Part shown: positions 21,591-35,821 of the stretch, one piece after another
Position numbering within the stretch: the first letter of the stretch is position 1
How the letters are laid out: every line of letters begins with the position of its first letter
From: Phymorhynchus buccinoides
Taxonomy: Eukaryota; Mollusca; Gastropoda; Neogastropoda; Raphitomidae
Length of the DNA stretch: 64,000 nt
NCBI GenBank assembly: GCA_017654935.2
Contig: CM065706.1
Location: 15,858,559 to 15,922,558 of the forward strand
Reading direction: 5' to 3'
The notes under the pieces: generated by a model
The model's input: the letters and a program-made list of their open reading frames with translations, nothing else
The model's database searches: none
What the model was told of the DNA's origin: nothing
Position numbers and translations under genes: made by a program

Positions 21591-23737
21591 TCATCGTGAC
21601 ACCTTGACCTTCATGATATCTTAGTAGTCCTAAAGTAGTAGGATTTAATAGGACTTTAGAAGGACTTCTAAGATATAATAATAAGTCTCACACTGTCTCA
21701 ATGTCTCAATACAGGCCCTGGGTTCTTTTCCCGGCAGCAGAAAAGTTTCTGCTTATCCTCCACTAAACTTTTGGTCTGAACACTACGTCTTTCGGTGGAG
21801 ACAATGAAAACAGAGGTCCTGCATGCTCATGCCTTTTGCACACGTTAAAGAATACAGTGGCAACAAAGGAGTTGTCAGTTGTTCAAAATGTAGTCCCCTT
21901 CCCACATTCTTCTCCCAAACAAATAAATTGTGTTTTTTAAATTTTCCCTAGGTTTTTAGATTCCCTTAAATTGGATGTTTCCTTGCATTCATCTGAAGTG
22001 CTTTGAAGTAGCCTACAGGCCTGAAGTAAACGTTTTCCTTCAGGCTGCTTTTTTATATTATATTTTTTTCATTACCTTTGTTGCTAAGAGTTGGATTTTT
22101 TTTAATTTGTCATTGTGGGAGGGATTTTGAAGAAGAAAAATGTTTTTTTGGTTATTGTGTATTTTGTTGCTGAATATTTTACGTGATAATTTAGGTTGGC
22201 GTTTGGTGGTAGCTTTGCTGATTTTTTTGTTTATTGAATAGGTGTGTTTTTTGACAAGTGATGATTTGTTTTGGGGGGTGGCATAATGCTAATGCTTCGT
22301 TTACCCTGGATTATTCATGTGAGTGTGTCATTGGTTCTTCTTATTTGTCTTGCTCTGTAACTTCTTATTTGTTCAGTTTGATTTGATTGATTGCCGTGTG
22401 TGTTTTGATTGCCGTGTGTGTTTTGATTGCTGTGTGTGTTTTGATTGTTTTTTAAATTTAATTTTGTATAATTTTTGTGATTATAAAAGCTGCTTTTGAT
22501 CCAGTAATCCCTTTTTTTTTCTTTTTTCTTTTTGATGACGCCTCTTTTTTTTATAAGATGTTGGATAAATGATATTTGAGTATTTCGCATGTTGATTTCT
22601 GTTCGTATATATATATTTATTTTTTATTTTTTAAAGAGATCTTGTATTGCGTGTGTGTGCGCACGCATGTGTATGTGTGTGTGCTTTCTTGTTTTCGTTC
22701 TGTATACAGTGGAATGTCCTCATTATGTTGTTTTCCCAAAGTACTATACAGTAAACATAAAGTCTAGTGATATTTTATGTCATGTTTATTTATAACACAC
22801 CCTGTGGTGATAATTGTGATAGTATTTCTTTTTAACAAAATCAATTGTTTGGGCTATTTTTATGCTATTGTTATTGTTGTTCCTATTAGTATTACACTAC
22901 CTAAATGTGTTAATTGAGCATAATATATAAGTTGCATTGATTTACTTAAATGAGCATAACGTGTATTGTTGTTGCACAATTTAGATATGCAAATGTATAA
23001 GCCCAAAATATTAATTTTTTAAAGTGTGAGTCAGTGTTCTAAAAACCATTAACTTGGATATCTACAACGAATGAATTTGGGGTTGATTTTTGTTTTGGGT
23101 TCTCTTTCTTTCCATAAACGTCTATTCACCATTTTATTAATAAACATGTGTACAATTTATAACAACAAATGTGTGTGTGTGTGTGTGTGCGTATGCGTGT
23201 GCGTGTGTGTGACAAGAAGTGTGCATGTGTGTGTGTAGTTTGTGTGTGCTTTTGTGGGTATGAATGTACTCTTGTCATCCAAACTCTTCTTATCATCTTT
23301 CTTGTATTGCGACGGGGAAAAAAAAAAGGTGAAAAAATATCCTTGAAACTGAAAAAAACCCCACAGTAAATTAGTTTTTGTGTGTTGTTTTTGTGTGTGT
23401 TTTTTAGGTAGGTAGTTATCCATTATGTAGAAGAATGTTTCTTTATGTAGGAGAATGTTTGTAGCACTTTAATTAATAATGAAATTTTGTCGGTAGTGTG
23501 AACAGAATTTGGATACACTTGCGATTGTTTTTTTAGGTTTTCGTCATCATTTGATCTGTCACACTTTCAGAACAGGAACACAGCAATTACTACTTAATAC
23601 TAGTCAATGCACTGGAGAAGGAACAAAATATTTAAAGAAACGAATTATTGGATCAGATTAAAGGGAATTTGTTTTCTTTTAATTGTACAGAACAAGCATA
23701 CCAAGTTTCAAGAACAAGGCATTACACATTACCTATC
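21591..23737. other. Gene-free AT-rich intronic stretch
   Basis: No exon is seen. An 18-base repeat (GATTGCYGTGTGTGTTTT) occurs three times at about 22389-22446. (GT)n tracts lie near 22650-22682 and 23169-23250. Confidence 0.5.
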
Positions 23738-26012
<2,275 letters not shown>

Positions 26013-26630
26013 CTTCTGGTGACACTTGGACAGCGTTCGACGTGTTAGTTAGCGGCTTGTACTACCTGGCTGTGTTTCACACACCCCCTCATCACCCTTT
26101 GCCTGATTTGCTGCTGCTGCTGCACATGCATGGAAAAGTGTGAATGCCCTGGCCACTGCTGTAGCAAGGCTCTGTCAAGGCTGTGTGGGGATACCGTATG
26201 CAGCAAAGTCTTGAAGGAAGACTCCAGTTCAGAACCTGCGCCTACTTCCTTGGAGATGCGTGGAATCAGCAGGCAGTCGGCAACGACAAGCGGTGCGTTC
26301 TGGAACGTAAACCAAGCCCTGGAAATGAATGACGAAACGGTCGCTTCAAATCCCACTGAACCCTCGCTTCCTGATATTTCTTCAGTCGTGAACTTGTCTT
26401 CCTCTCCCAGAGTTCCTGCTTCTGACGAAGAAGTTGTTTCCGATTCTTCCGAAGCTCCTCCTCCGGATTATTTCTCGCTGGTGGCCTTCCCTCTTTTACA
26501 AGGACTTCCAGGACGAGAGCTGAGCGAACCAGCGCCCGCTCCAGCGCCATCTTTGTGTGGTTCTCGACAGCCTGTGGGAGTGGCTCCTCCTTCATATGAG
26601 TCATTGTTTCAGAGAGACAACTCTGCATGA
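26013..26630 (+). CDS. Alternative terminal exon B: TM and tail, with a one-base frame break
   Basis: Acceptor TTTCTTTCAG ends at 26012. Phase-1 entry reads ASGDTWTAFDVLVSGLYYLA, then VFHT, and reaches a run of five C (26084-26088). In the entry frame the exon stops soon after (TGA at 26139-26141). One base fewer in that run would join the frame to LITLCLICCCCCTCMEKC and onward, which stays open to TGA at 26628-26630. The restored exon would have a TM segment with a Cys cluster suited to palmitoylation, a PPDY-FSL motif (26460-26480) and a final PPSY-ESLF (26586-26609). So the exon is either hit by a sequencing or assembly error, polymorphic, or recently dead. The long conserved reading frame after the break argues against old decay. 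Confidence 0.68.
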
Positions 26631-27485
26631 AGCGGTGTGTGTGTAGAGAGTTGTCATTTCAATGAGAACCAACTCTCTGTTGTTCTGTGTGTGGTCTAAA
26701 CTGTATACTAAACTAATGGTGCACTGTTATTAAAATGTTGGGAGGAACAAATCTGGACTAATTTGTGTACCGACTCTAACTCATGGTCAAAGCATTTCAA
26801 TGAAGAAACAATCAAACTTTAACAGTGTAATGTTTCCTTTTCTTCTTCTTCTTCTTCTTCTTCTTCTTCTTCTTCTAGTTCTTCTTTATCTTAAGAAAAA
26901 CATATTGATGCATATGGCTGAAGCTGAAGATTTCCTTTCTTACCATCCATACTGAGATAAATTACATTATCTTTGGTTCTTCTGTGTTTGCAATGAAATG
27001 GGTGAAAAAAGAAAGTTCAGTTACTTAAATAAAAGTGTAAAACTAGAACTTTATGATTTCTTCAGGAACATATGACAGTAACTTTTCTAAGGAACATTGG
27101 TTTTTGGCGTTCCCAATGTTAACTGAATTGAACCCATATGCATTGTCATTGTCCAGTTTTCTCGTTCACTTCCTCATCCCCACTCCTCTCTCTCTCCCTG
27201 TCTCTCTCCCCCACACATTCTCTCCGCCTTTATTCTTTCCCAGCTATATCAAATTCTGAAGGAGGAGAGTTACAGAAAAATAAAAGAATGGCATTTTAAG
27301 ATGTTAAGATTTGGCACATTTCTTGCGAAAGTTTGCATTGTTGTTTGGAGCATACTAATTTTTTGCTGTAAGATTCAGGATTACTTTCTGTCAAGGGAAA
27401 ACCATTAAATCACCTTACTGACAATCATCTTTTGTTCTTCCGCGTCCTCTCAGTTGATTCATTTCTTCCTTAGTTTTTCTTACAG
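26631..27485. other. 3' UTR of tail B and spacer
   Basis: AATAAA at 27028-27033 is a plausible poly-A signal about 400 bases after the stop. A (TTC)n tract lies at 26841-26877. No exon is seen. Confidence 0.45.
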
Positions 27486-27975
27486 TCACAGATTCAGCGA
27501 CGTTGACTGTCAGGTTGGTTCTCCTCATTGTGAAAATCCTGCTGGTTGCCTGAAGTCCCCGTCCTCGTATTGGTTATCAACATAGTCATCGGCATGTGCA
27601 ACGAATGCAGGGGAAATGTGGTTTTGCTTGTGGCGAAAAGCATGGTCTGAAAAGGACAGGAGTGATGAGAGTCAGGCTGCGACTGGATCCAATCCAGAGG
27701 CGGGAGGAGACATTGCGATTGTGGAGTGTCCCCAGCCTGCTGTGGTGGGAGTAGGGCAAGATGGTGTCGGGAGTGAGTCAATCGCCTTAGAAATGAGCAA
27801 GTCACATTACCTCCTCCTTCTTCTCTTCCTACTCCTCTTCCTCCTTCAGACCTTCAGAGCTGAGCAGAGAAGTAGAAGCAGCGCCATCTGTGGACTACTC
27901 TTCACAGCCTTCGGGAGTGGCGTCCCCCTAGATACTGGATAAAATTTCTTGGAGTCGGCTCAGCTCCAGCATGAA
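27486..27975 (+). pseudogene. Decayed terminal exon related to tail B
   Basis: An acceptor remains (TTTTTCTTACAG, ends 27485). Phase-1 entry reads VTDSATLTVRLVLLIVKILL, then VA and a stop. Another frame continues a hydrophobic, Cys-containing stretch (VPVLVLVINIVIGMCNECRG) like the B juxtamembrane part. Near the end, a third frame reads LSREVEAAPSVDYSSQPSGV, matching B's LSEPAPAPAPSLCGSRQPVG and the PDYSS motif, then TAG. The sequence GCATGAAGCGGTGTGTGTGT after it equals the B stop and 3' UTR. Several frameshifts and stops make it non-functional as a tail. Confidence 0.65.
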
Positions 27976-28677
27976 GCGGTGTGTGTGTGTAGAGTGGTTC
28001 CTGCCATAGGAGTAACTTTTTGGTGTGTTTGGACTAAGCTGGGCACTTAATAACTCTTCATCAAGCTGATGCACATTTAGGCACATAATCACGGGTGCAC
28101 GTAACCTTTTGAAGGAAACGTTGATTAAAATGGCCACCAGTTCTATTGATCTTGCCAATAGTCTTCACCCGGTTCTCTTTCGTTTCATATCTTGGTTCTC
28201 TCTTCTTTTCTTTATTTTGGGGGGGCGAGCCGAGCCTGCCTTTGAAGGCTTTTCCTTAAAATTGCTTTTTAATTCTCAACCATGTTTTTTTCTCTGTGCC
28301 GTCTTAAATTAAGGAGGGTTGTTTTCAGAGCTTTCTTCCTGTAATTGTCTTGATTTCAGATCCTCATTATTTTCTGTATTCTTTAAGGAAGCAGACCTGT
28401 TTACTCTACTCTTCGAGTAGTATTCTACTCAATTTGGACCTCTACTACTCTTCAAAACTGAAAATAATGCTCTTTATTTCTTGATTACTACTCCTCAGTG
28501 AACATTATTTGATGGTTTAATGAATAAAATGACACAATTTGCACCAAAACTACTCATTTCAGCTATTCAGACTACTGTAGGGGGTAAAAGGTCTGAGGAA
28601 GGCTGTTTTTGAAGGCTTTCTTCCTTTTATAGAGTTGTTTTCATGCATGGCTTTTTCTTCTATGTGCTTGCCTTCAG
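27976..28677. other. Spacer between decayed tail and tail C
   Basis: No exon is seen. Short TACT/ACTC-rich repeats lie at 28400-28500. The last bases (TGTGCTTGCCTTCAG) form the tail C acceptor. Confidence 0.45.
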
Positions 28678-29213
28678 ACACGGAGGGGTCGCTGCTGGGC
28701 GCCATCATCGGGGGCCTGACCACCTGTCTGGTGCTGGGCATCTTCCTCGTGGCCATCTGCAGCTTCCTCAGGATCTGCTTCAAACGCAGCGAAATCTGCG
28801 AACCAGCGCGCGATTTGCTCCGCTGCTTTGGGCGTGCCCTCTCCTCCCTGTGCCAAGGACTCAGCAGCCTGGTTAGCAGTGGTAGCGGCAGGAATGCTCC
28901 GGCACAAGTGCGAAGGTCCAGCGTCATCTTAGACCTGCCGCCGTCCTTTGAGAGAGACAGCAACACCTTGGGTGAAACGATATCGTTAGCCACGTCGACG
29001 GACGGAGAAACCACCGTTCCTGAGAATCCGGCCGCCCCTCCTCCGGATTACTCTTCGGTGATGGAGACGCCTTCGGCTCCCCACCCGCCTGAGCCGAGCG
29101 AGCCATCAGCGCCACCTATGTCGTTGGCTCCCCCTGCGTCTGAAGACAGCGAACCGGCCGGAGTGCCCCCTCCGTCCTACGAATCTCTGTTCAGAGGGGA
29201 GAGTGCTGCATAG
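28678..29213 (+). CDS. Alternative terminal exon C: TM and tail
   Basis: Acceptor TTGCCTTCAG ends at 28677; phase-1 entry; TAG at 29211-29213. It encodes 179 residues counted from the split codon. TM at residues about 6-31 (LLGAIIGGLTTCLVLGIFLV plus AICSFL), then RICFKRSEICE with juxtamembrane Cys. A Ser-rich linker leads to PPDY-SSV (29040-29060), E-PSAP-PM (29103-29114) and PPSY-ESLF (29169-29192) near the end. Both Tyr motifs double as PPxY and YxxPhi. With exons 1-4 the product is 348 residues. GC content and codon use match tail A and exon 4. No break is seen. Confidence 0.86.
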
Positions 29214-30184
29214 AGTGTGAAGAGGGTGGGGGAGGCTGGCTTCTAGGTTCGTGTGCGTGTCTCTTTGGGTTCTCTTTGCAGAATGACTGTCTTCCAGTTG
29301 AACACTTCTCCATGTACACAGTGTGTTTTACATTTAAAGTCTTCTGTCTGTGTACAGAGTGTGTCTTCCACTTGAAATCTTCTGTCTGTGTACAGAGTGT
29401 GTCTTCCATTTATAAACTTCTCTCCGTGTAAACTCATGGTTAAAGACTTGCGCTAAAGTGTATTGGAAGTATATAGCTTTCAAATACTGTATTATTCGGA
29501 CAGACTATAAGACGCATCTTATTATAAGGTGCAACACACACACACACACACACACAAAACAAAACAAAAATATACACAAAATTCAGATTTTTTAAAAATT
29601 TGCTTACTTTTTTTTACTTACATCACAAGGCGCAGAGGTCTCAGTCTGGGGGAAAAAAAGTATCGCCTTATAGTGTGAACAATATGGTAATCACTAAATC
29701 AGAAAACTGACAGGAAACATTTTTTCAATGCCATGGGGCAAAAAGAAAGGTTGGTTTTGATTTTTAAAATCTCTGCATTTAATCCTATTTTTATCCTAAA
29801 AAGATTCCTTCTAATTATTTTTCCTAATCACTTCTTGGCAGTCTCCCTCACTCTCTACTCAACAATAATATTCTGAGGAGTCTTTGATAATGGAAAAGTT
29901 GTGAATGCTCTGCACTTTCTTGATGCAGCAAGTTTATTGAAAGTGTAATCCTTTTTTTCCTTTTTTAAAGACACACACACACACTGTCATTACTAATTTA
30001 TTTGATAAGGTTATTTCAAGGTACCCGGTTGGTCTTTAACACCAAGAGATGAGCTGGTGCCTGTAGTTAAATTAGCCTGTATCCATTTCTTTGTCTTTTG
30101 AATGTTTTGTTTTTTCAACCCAGTTTACACCCAAAATTCATTCAGAAAACTAATAGCAATACTTCTTTTTTTTAGGAAGATGAT

Positions 30185-30301
30185 AGATTTAGCACATTCT
30201 GCCAACATAAGCCGTCAGTGACTACAATGGTGATATGGATATGATTTAGCACATTCTGCCAACATAAGCCGTCAGTGACTACAATGGTGATATGGATATG
30301 C
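30185..30301. repeat. 58-bp exact tandem duplication
   Basis: GATTTAGCACATTCTGCCAA through ATGGTGATATGGATATG occurs twice in direct tandem with no difference, so the event is recent. No coding is seen. Confidence 0.8.
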
Positions 30302-30934
30302 TCAACTGCCACATGCAATGTAGCATTCTGTCTTGAAGTATTTTAAGCTATGAAGCTCATTTCAAGGAATTCACAACTTGCCATCTCCAACAGAGAATGA
30401 TTTTAGGGCATCTAGGCCATCAGTCATATGCCAAGCTGATCAGATCGTAAGCTTGTCTCTTGCTTTTGTTTGTCATTTAGTTGTTTGTTTCTTCAAGTAC
30501 ATAAGACTTAAGACTTTTATTTTGTCCATAATGACAAAAATGGAAAATGGAAAAATATGGTTTCCACCATGTAAACAAAAAGTAAAAACTACCTATGATA
30601 GTTTCAGCATTTTATTTCTCTAACAACTTGTCATAGAGTATACACAGCCATAGACAGATCATTCCAAATTGTATTGTTTTCATGGTTGGTTTGAAAATAC
30701 AACAGCAAAACAAGATTCAAGTGGAGTCTATACCTTCCCATTTTATTGATTTCTTCCACACACAAAATACCAGTTGCGGGGTTGCTTCATGTTTTGACCA
30801 TGAGTTTACAGTTTTATCTGACTGAGTCTTTTCTTTCCTATGGCTGTTGGGGAAATCACTCACCGAGTGTATTACACTGTACACTGGCACTTCTTTGCGT
30901 TAAAAGATTGGTTTGGGGCTCACCTTTCACGATG

Positions 30935-31110
30935 ATTAACTTTCCTAAAGAGAGGCTGGCCAGCCAACAGTGAGAGCTTTCCAGTGCTGAGCACTTTTAG
31001 AACAACGTTATTACCTCACGATTATTAACTTTCCTAAAGAGAGGCTGGCCAGCCAACAGTGAGAGCTTTCCAGTGCTGAGCACTTTTAGAACAACGTTAT
31101 TACCTCATGA
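30935..31110. repeat. About 88-bp tandem duplication
   Basis: The unit GATTATTAACTTTCCTAAAG ... AACAACGTTATTACCTCA occurs twice in tandem, nearly identical. It is non-coding. Confidence 0.8.
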
Positions 31111-31199
31111 TTATTGCGCCGTATCATTACATAGTCTTTCGGCTCTTCATTGTGAATTTGTGAATTGAAGGTTCTTGGAATATGTTTTTAATTCAGAAT

Positions 31200-31317
31200 G
31201 GCAGTATTCACATTTCTGCCCGTGTGGGGACATCATCTGTTGGCTGAAAAACCTATTGTCTATGCTCTTTTATGTAACAAATGATCGTTCTCCACGGGCA
31301 GAAATGTGAATATTGCC
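31200..31317. repeat. Palindromic MITE, copy 2
   Basis: Left arm GCAGTATTCACATTTCTGCC, right arm GGGCAGAAATGTGAATATTGCC, inverse of each other. Inner CATCTGTTGGCTGAAAAA resembles the loop of copy 1 at 122-259. Confidence 0.7.
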
Positions 31318-32210
31318 TTCAAAACCTCACCTGGATTCCACCAGGATCAAAACAGGATAGGACTCAGTTCAGGGATGGTTACACCACTGAAAAGACACCG
31401 TTACGTCACATCCTATTGACAGTGGATTTCTGTTCATTTTACTGGTGTTATGGCCATTCTATCTTTATAACCTTTCCTTTCCTGTGCACACTTCGTCTTT
31501 TCTTTCTCTTGCTAATAGTCTTATGTTATTGCCAATCATTGCTAGTTAGATGCTGTAATTGTAGTTGAACTCTTTATCGTATGGATTATTCCAGGATTAT
31601 TCTGTTATATAAGATTCTTTACCTTTCTTTCACATTTTGAATCTTGACTCTTTAATAAAGTTTTGCTGCAACATTGGGCTTTTCATGCTGATTATTTTTA
31701 CTTTGTTTCTGAAACCTTTCAAAGTGGGTGGGACCAGGTGTGTGTGTGTCTGATGGGGGGGGGATAAGATTTTTTTTCAAACGTAGAAATAATCAGTTGT
31801 TCAAATGTTAGAAATTATGATTACTTTTTGCTAAGAACATTCTATAAAGGAGCTCTTTTTTTTTTTTTTTTTTTTTTTTTTGACACTGTCCCCTCCTTTT
31901 TTCTTTTTTTTTTTGAGGCGGCATCATCTTTTTTTTTTTTTCCTTTTTTTTTCCATCTTTTTTTGTTTGTTTTTCCCCTCGCTACTCTCATTCATTTGTC
32001 TGTGTGATGAACTATTATGGACATTTTTTTTTGGGGGGAAGTACTTAGTGTTCTTGTCTGATACATAAGTGTCTGGGTTTCTGTGTGACTTAGTGTTTGG
32101 TGTACTGATACACTCATACCATTTGTGTGTGCGTGCGCGCACGTGTGTGTGTGCTTGCGTGCCTGTGTGTGCTCGCGTGTGTGTGTGTGTGTGCCCGTGT
32201 GCGCGCGTGT

Positions 32211-32243
<33 letters not shown>

Positions 32244-33395
32244 CATATCATATCAAAAGCATTAATTCTTAATGAGTCAAATAGTTATCAACTCTATCAT
32301 TGCTACTGTCATGACATAGGCTTATTTTGAGCGTAACATTCTGCTCTGTATCTGCTGTTCAAAAATTAAGAATATTTGTACATTTGCATTTGTTTTCTTT
32401 TGAAGATAAAGGAGCTGTTATATACACTAGTATGGTTTGCATCTCTAATGTTTTATCTTGCTGCAGTATTATAATTGGCCAAATTGATATTACAACGGTG
32501 TAACAACATGTTTTTAATGCCTATTTAATGTTACTATTTTGTAATGTGCTTTTTTATATATGTTGTTTGAAGTGAGCTTTATGTTTAAGTTTGGCATCAT
32601 AAAATCAGACATAGATACGGAATTGGTACTCACAATCAAAATTATGATGAATATGAACCTGTGTTTGTGAAATAAAACTTACATGTAAGTGAACTGATTT
32701 AGTGTGTTTTATTACAAAATTATCTGTCTCTTCTAATACATACATTTCTCCTCCTCTTCTTCTTTTTCTACCTCATTTCATTTTAACAGTTTATAAATAC
32801 ATGATTTTTAACCAAATAATGTTCATTCAAGGTTGTTGCCAATATCTGTATAATTGTTTCAAAATGTGTGTGTGTGTGTCATAAAAAATGTGTATCAACC
32901 AAATATTTTCTTGCTTAGAAAGGTATGTTAATCAAACGTATGTTTGAGTAAGTCATGGTTTACATAGTTATGCACATAAGTACTTAATTCGATGCTTTTT
33001 TTTCAAGTTTGATTTTAAGAACCAATTAAGTTGCATAATATCTTGCAGGTTGCAATGTGTCTTGCAATGCACTGTATGATGGAATAGTAACAATAGGAGG
33101 GTAACAAAGTAGATCCATGTACCTGACAACTGTGTGACTTGTTTTCAATTTGCTGCTTGATCATCAACACCATCTTTTTTCTTCTTTAATTAAAGAAAAA
33201 AAAGTGTAAATGTAGACTCCACCAGACTCCATGCATGCAATATAATTTAACATGTAATTTTCCTGTGTGTACATATTTTTTAATGTTTTTATTGTTATTG
33301 GTTTTGTTATATTTAAGTGTTCTGATTCCTATGTCACATGCTATTTCAACACTGTCTATCTTATAAACGAATCTTTTGCAGGTATTCAAGCCATA

Positions 33396-33680
33396 AATGT
33401 TTTGAACAATGCTTAAACTTGGAAGATGCCTTTACTTTGAACTTTAAACCGAGCCTATCTTGTATGAGACTCTAACTTGAAAAAACCTGAGTGTATCTTG
33501 TTCAAAGCTCAAACTTAAAAAAACATCATTTCCAATTGAAAGCCAGAAAGGTCTTGAATAATGCTCAAACTTGGAAGACATCTTTCTTTTGACTTAAAAG
33601 TATGGCTTGTTGGATGCTCAAAGTTGAAAAACAGTGTATATCTTGTTCAATGCTCAAAGTTAAAAGTTATTTTTCTTTGT
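33396..33680 (+). repeat. Degenerate array upstream of tail D acceptor
   Basis: About six units on the theme CTTGTTCAATGCTCAAACTT followed by RAAAR occur at roughly 45-60 base spacing and end within 15 bases of the polypyrimidine tract of the tail D acceptor. One unit is also kept in the truncated D copy near 52690. It could be simple minisatellite growth or an intronic splicing element; I see no such array before tails A, B or C. Confidence 0.6.
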
Positions 33681-33692
33681 GTTTTTTAACAG

Positions 33693-34342
33693 ATGATCAC
33701 GTGGATGGATTCTGGACGACGACGTTCGGCCGCGTCCTTTCCTTCATCATCCTCATCGCCATCTTCAGTTTCTGCAGCGCCATCTTCAAAGCCTGGAGGA
33801 AAGGGTCCATTTCCAACGCCTGCCGACGGTGCCGCGACAATCTGGAACCCTGCCTGAAACCTCTGCGACGCCTAGGATCCCACTGCACCGGCCTCTTCAA
33901 ATCTCAGAGAGAGCCGGGGACGAGGGGCGAAGAGACAGAAAGATCGAGGAGCGAATCGGACACAGACATTTCCACCATCAGTAGGGTGAACGGTTCACAG
34001 CAAGGGCCAAACCTGTCAGCGATTTTCGCCAGCCAGGATTCGCAGAGGTCAAGGAGTCTGGGGGGTTCAAATATGGGCGAGCCTCCTCCGGACTATTCTA
34101 CCATTCTCGCTGAGTCAAATTCATCTTCATCTTTAGAGAGGAGTGACGGTGTGAGGGACAGTGAAAATGGTGGTGTGCCCAGCTCGGCAGTTTCTTTCCC
34201 TGTGAGTTCAGTTTGGTGGGATTCTTCGACTGGTGATTTTGCTCCGCCTCCTCCCCCTCCTGATGATGCCTCGGCACCTCCGTCGTACGAGTTGCAGGCA
34301 CCACCTTCTTATGATTCCTTGTTTAGCAGTACGCAGGCTTGA
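33693..34342 (+). CDS. Alternative terminal exon D: TM and tail
   Basis: Acceptor GTTTTTTAACAG ends at 33692; phase-1 entry; TGA at 34340-34342. It encodes 216 residues. DDHVDGFWTTTFGR leads into the TM VLSFIILIAIFSFCSAIF at about residues 15-32, then KAWRKG and a Cys/Arg-rich juxtamembrane stretch (NACRRCRDNLEPC). A Ser-rich acidic middle follows. Motifs: PPDY-STI (34085-34105), PPSY-EL (34277-34294) and PPSY-DSLF (34301-34324), so three PPxY. The ASAP next to the second is not a PSAP. A poly-Pro stretch precedes them. Spliced to exons 1-4 the product is 386 residues. It is the last intact tail. Confidence 0.86.
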
Positions 34343-34667
34343 GGTTTTTTCTTTTTGGGGGGGGGTGGGGGGGGGGGGGGGGCAGATGGGTTGCGGGGGG
34401 GGGTACAAGGGAAGGTGCCATGGGTGGGGTTTGGTGATTCATCAGTGTGCATGTGTTTCACTTTATTTTGAGAAAATAATCCATACAAAAGAAAATTTTT
34501 ATGATTTATTTCTATTATTCACGCAAATTAGAATATAATACCATTTTGGCTTTATGAATTGGATAGTGTTGTTCTGCTGTTCAATCATGTTATGTTTGTG
34601 TGCATATTTTCATCTTGCATTGATGAAAAGCAAATGATTTGCATGTGCACACACATGCATGCATGAC

Positions 34668-34698
<31 letters not shown>

Positions 34699-35821
34699 CT
34701 AAGATCACTGTAAGGTGGATAGACGTTAAGTTAAAGAACGAACAAAAACACACACACTAAGAACCACTAACGATCAGCTACATCGTACCATTATTTGACA
34801 CCAAGCAAATACCATCTTACATTGCTCGCTAATTCAACATTGATATGTATAGCAATCGAAACTTACAAAGCACACATTTTATATCGAACTAAAGTCTGAC
34901 AAGCGTGACTGGCATGTGCATCATCTTCAAAGAAGATATTGTTTTACGTCCTCTCGACCCGGCAAGGTACATATGGGACATGCATCATCTTCAACCTGCT
35001 AATTATATTTGTTATAAATTGTTGTCCACATCATATTTGTGATATTGAGTCACTGCATCTAACAAAGATATGAAAGCCACTTCAATCCAATGCATTTTGT
35101 TCTTTTATGTTATCTCTTCTTTATTTCCTGAACTATTTACATTTATGGAAATATTATTACCAATATGTTGGGGCATGTGTGCCAGTGTGTATTCTTTTAT
35201 ATGATTGATGAACGGAAAGTAGAGCAGGGCTCGTACGGTCTTTAAAGGTCGGTACAAATTTGTAAAAAACGCCACCCCATTTTTAAGCCCTTAAAAAGTC
35301 TGTAAAAACAGCCATTTTGTCCAGAGTTTTTTAAAAGTCTTTATTTTTTATCAACAAGCTTATCCTTCCCAGTACATAATTTAATGATCAGTTCTATTCA
35401 GAACAAAATGCCCCGGTACAAATCCTGAAAAGTCTGGTAGGTCACTGTGCATTTGGTGTTTGATATTTTTGTATATACAAGTCACAGAGACTTATCTCCT
35501 TTGAAATTCGGGTTGCTCCCATCTGGAAAGATCGTCGACGCAAGCGCAGCGCCACCCATTGTGTGTGTGTGTGTGCATTACCGTCATATACAGTCTTTAT
35601 ATTTTGGGGAAAGGTCTTTAAAAAGTTTGTTAATTTGGATGGAAAAAATCTGTACAAACACTGTAGAGATGTTTTTTTAAAAACTAATGATAATGGGGCG
35701 AGTGTGTGTTTGCCCTACTTGAGAAAGTTTGGGTTGTGTCTCCTTTTATGCGCTTTTTAAACATTTTGTTAAAAATTTTGTGTGAAGGATTTTTCTTTCA
35801 TCAAGGAATTGTGATATAATA
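34343..35821. other. Probable 3' UTR of tail D and downstream sequence
   Basis: Poly-G tracts follow the stop (34359-34382, 34393-34402). Further on are (AC)n at 34673-34694 and a partial dispersed repeat at 34945-34985. No exon is seen. AATAAA occurs at about 35994 and 36795, both far from the stop, so the 3' end cannot be fixed. Confidence 0.45.

Larger units (their letters stand above)
29214..33692. other. 3' UTR of tail C and intron before tail D
   Basis: No other exon is seen. Contents: imperfect 43-base repeats (GTGTACAGAGTGTGTCTTCC) at 29310-29410; a dispersed element with ACTATAAGACGCATCTTATT and TATCGCCTTATAGTGTGAAC at about 29489-29690; a 58-base exact tandem duplication (30185-30301); an 88-base tandem duplication (30935-31110); the MITE 31200-31317; a long T-rich/TG tract at 31850-32240; AATAAA near 32670; and a degenerate repeat array at 33396-33670, listed separately. 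Confidence 0.5.

Noticed and set aside
28559..29014. 151-codon - strand frame opposite tail C
   Set aside because: It is a shadow of the tail C reading frame with no domain signal.
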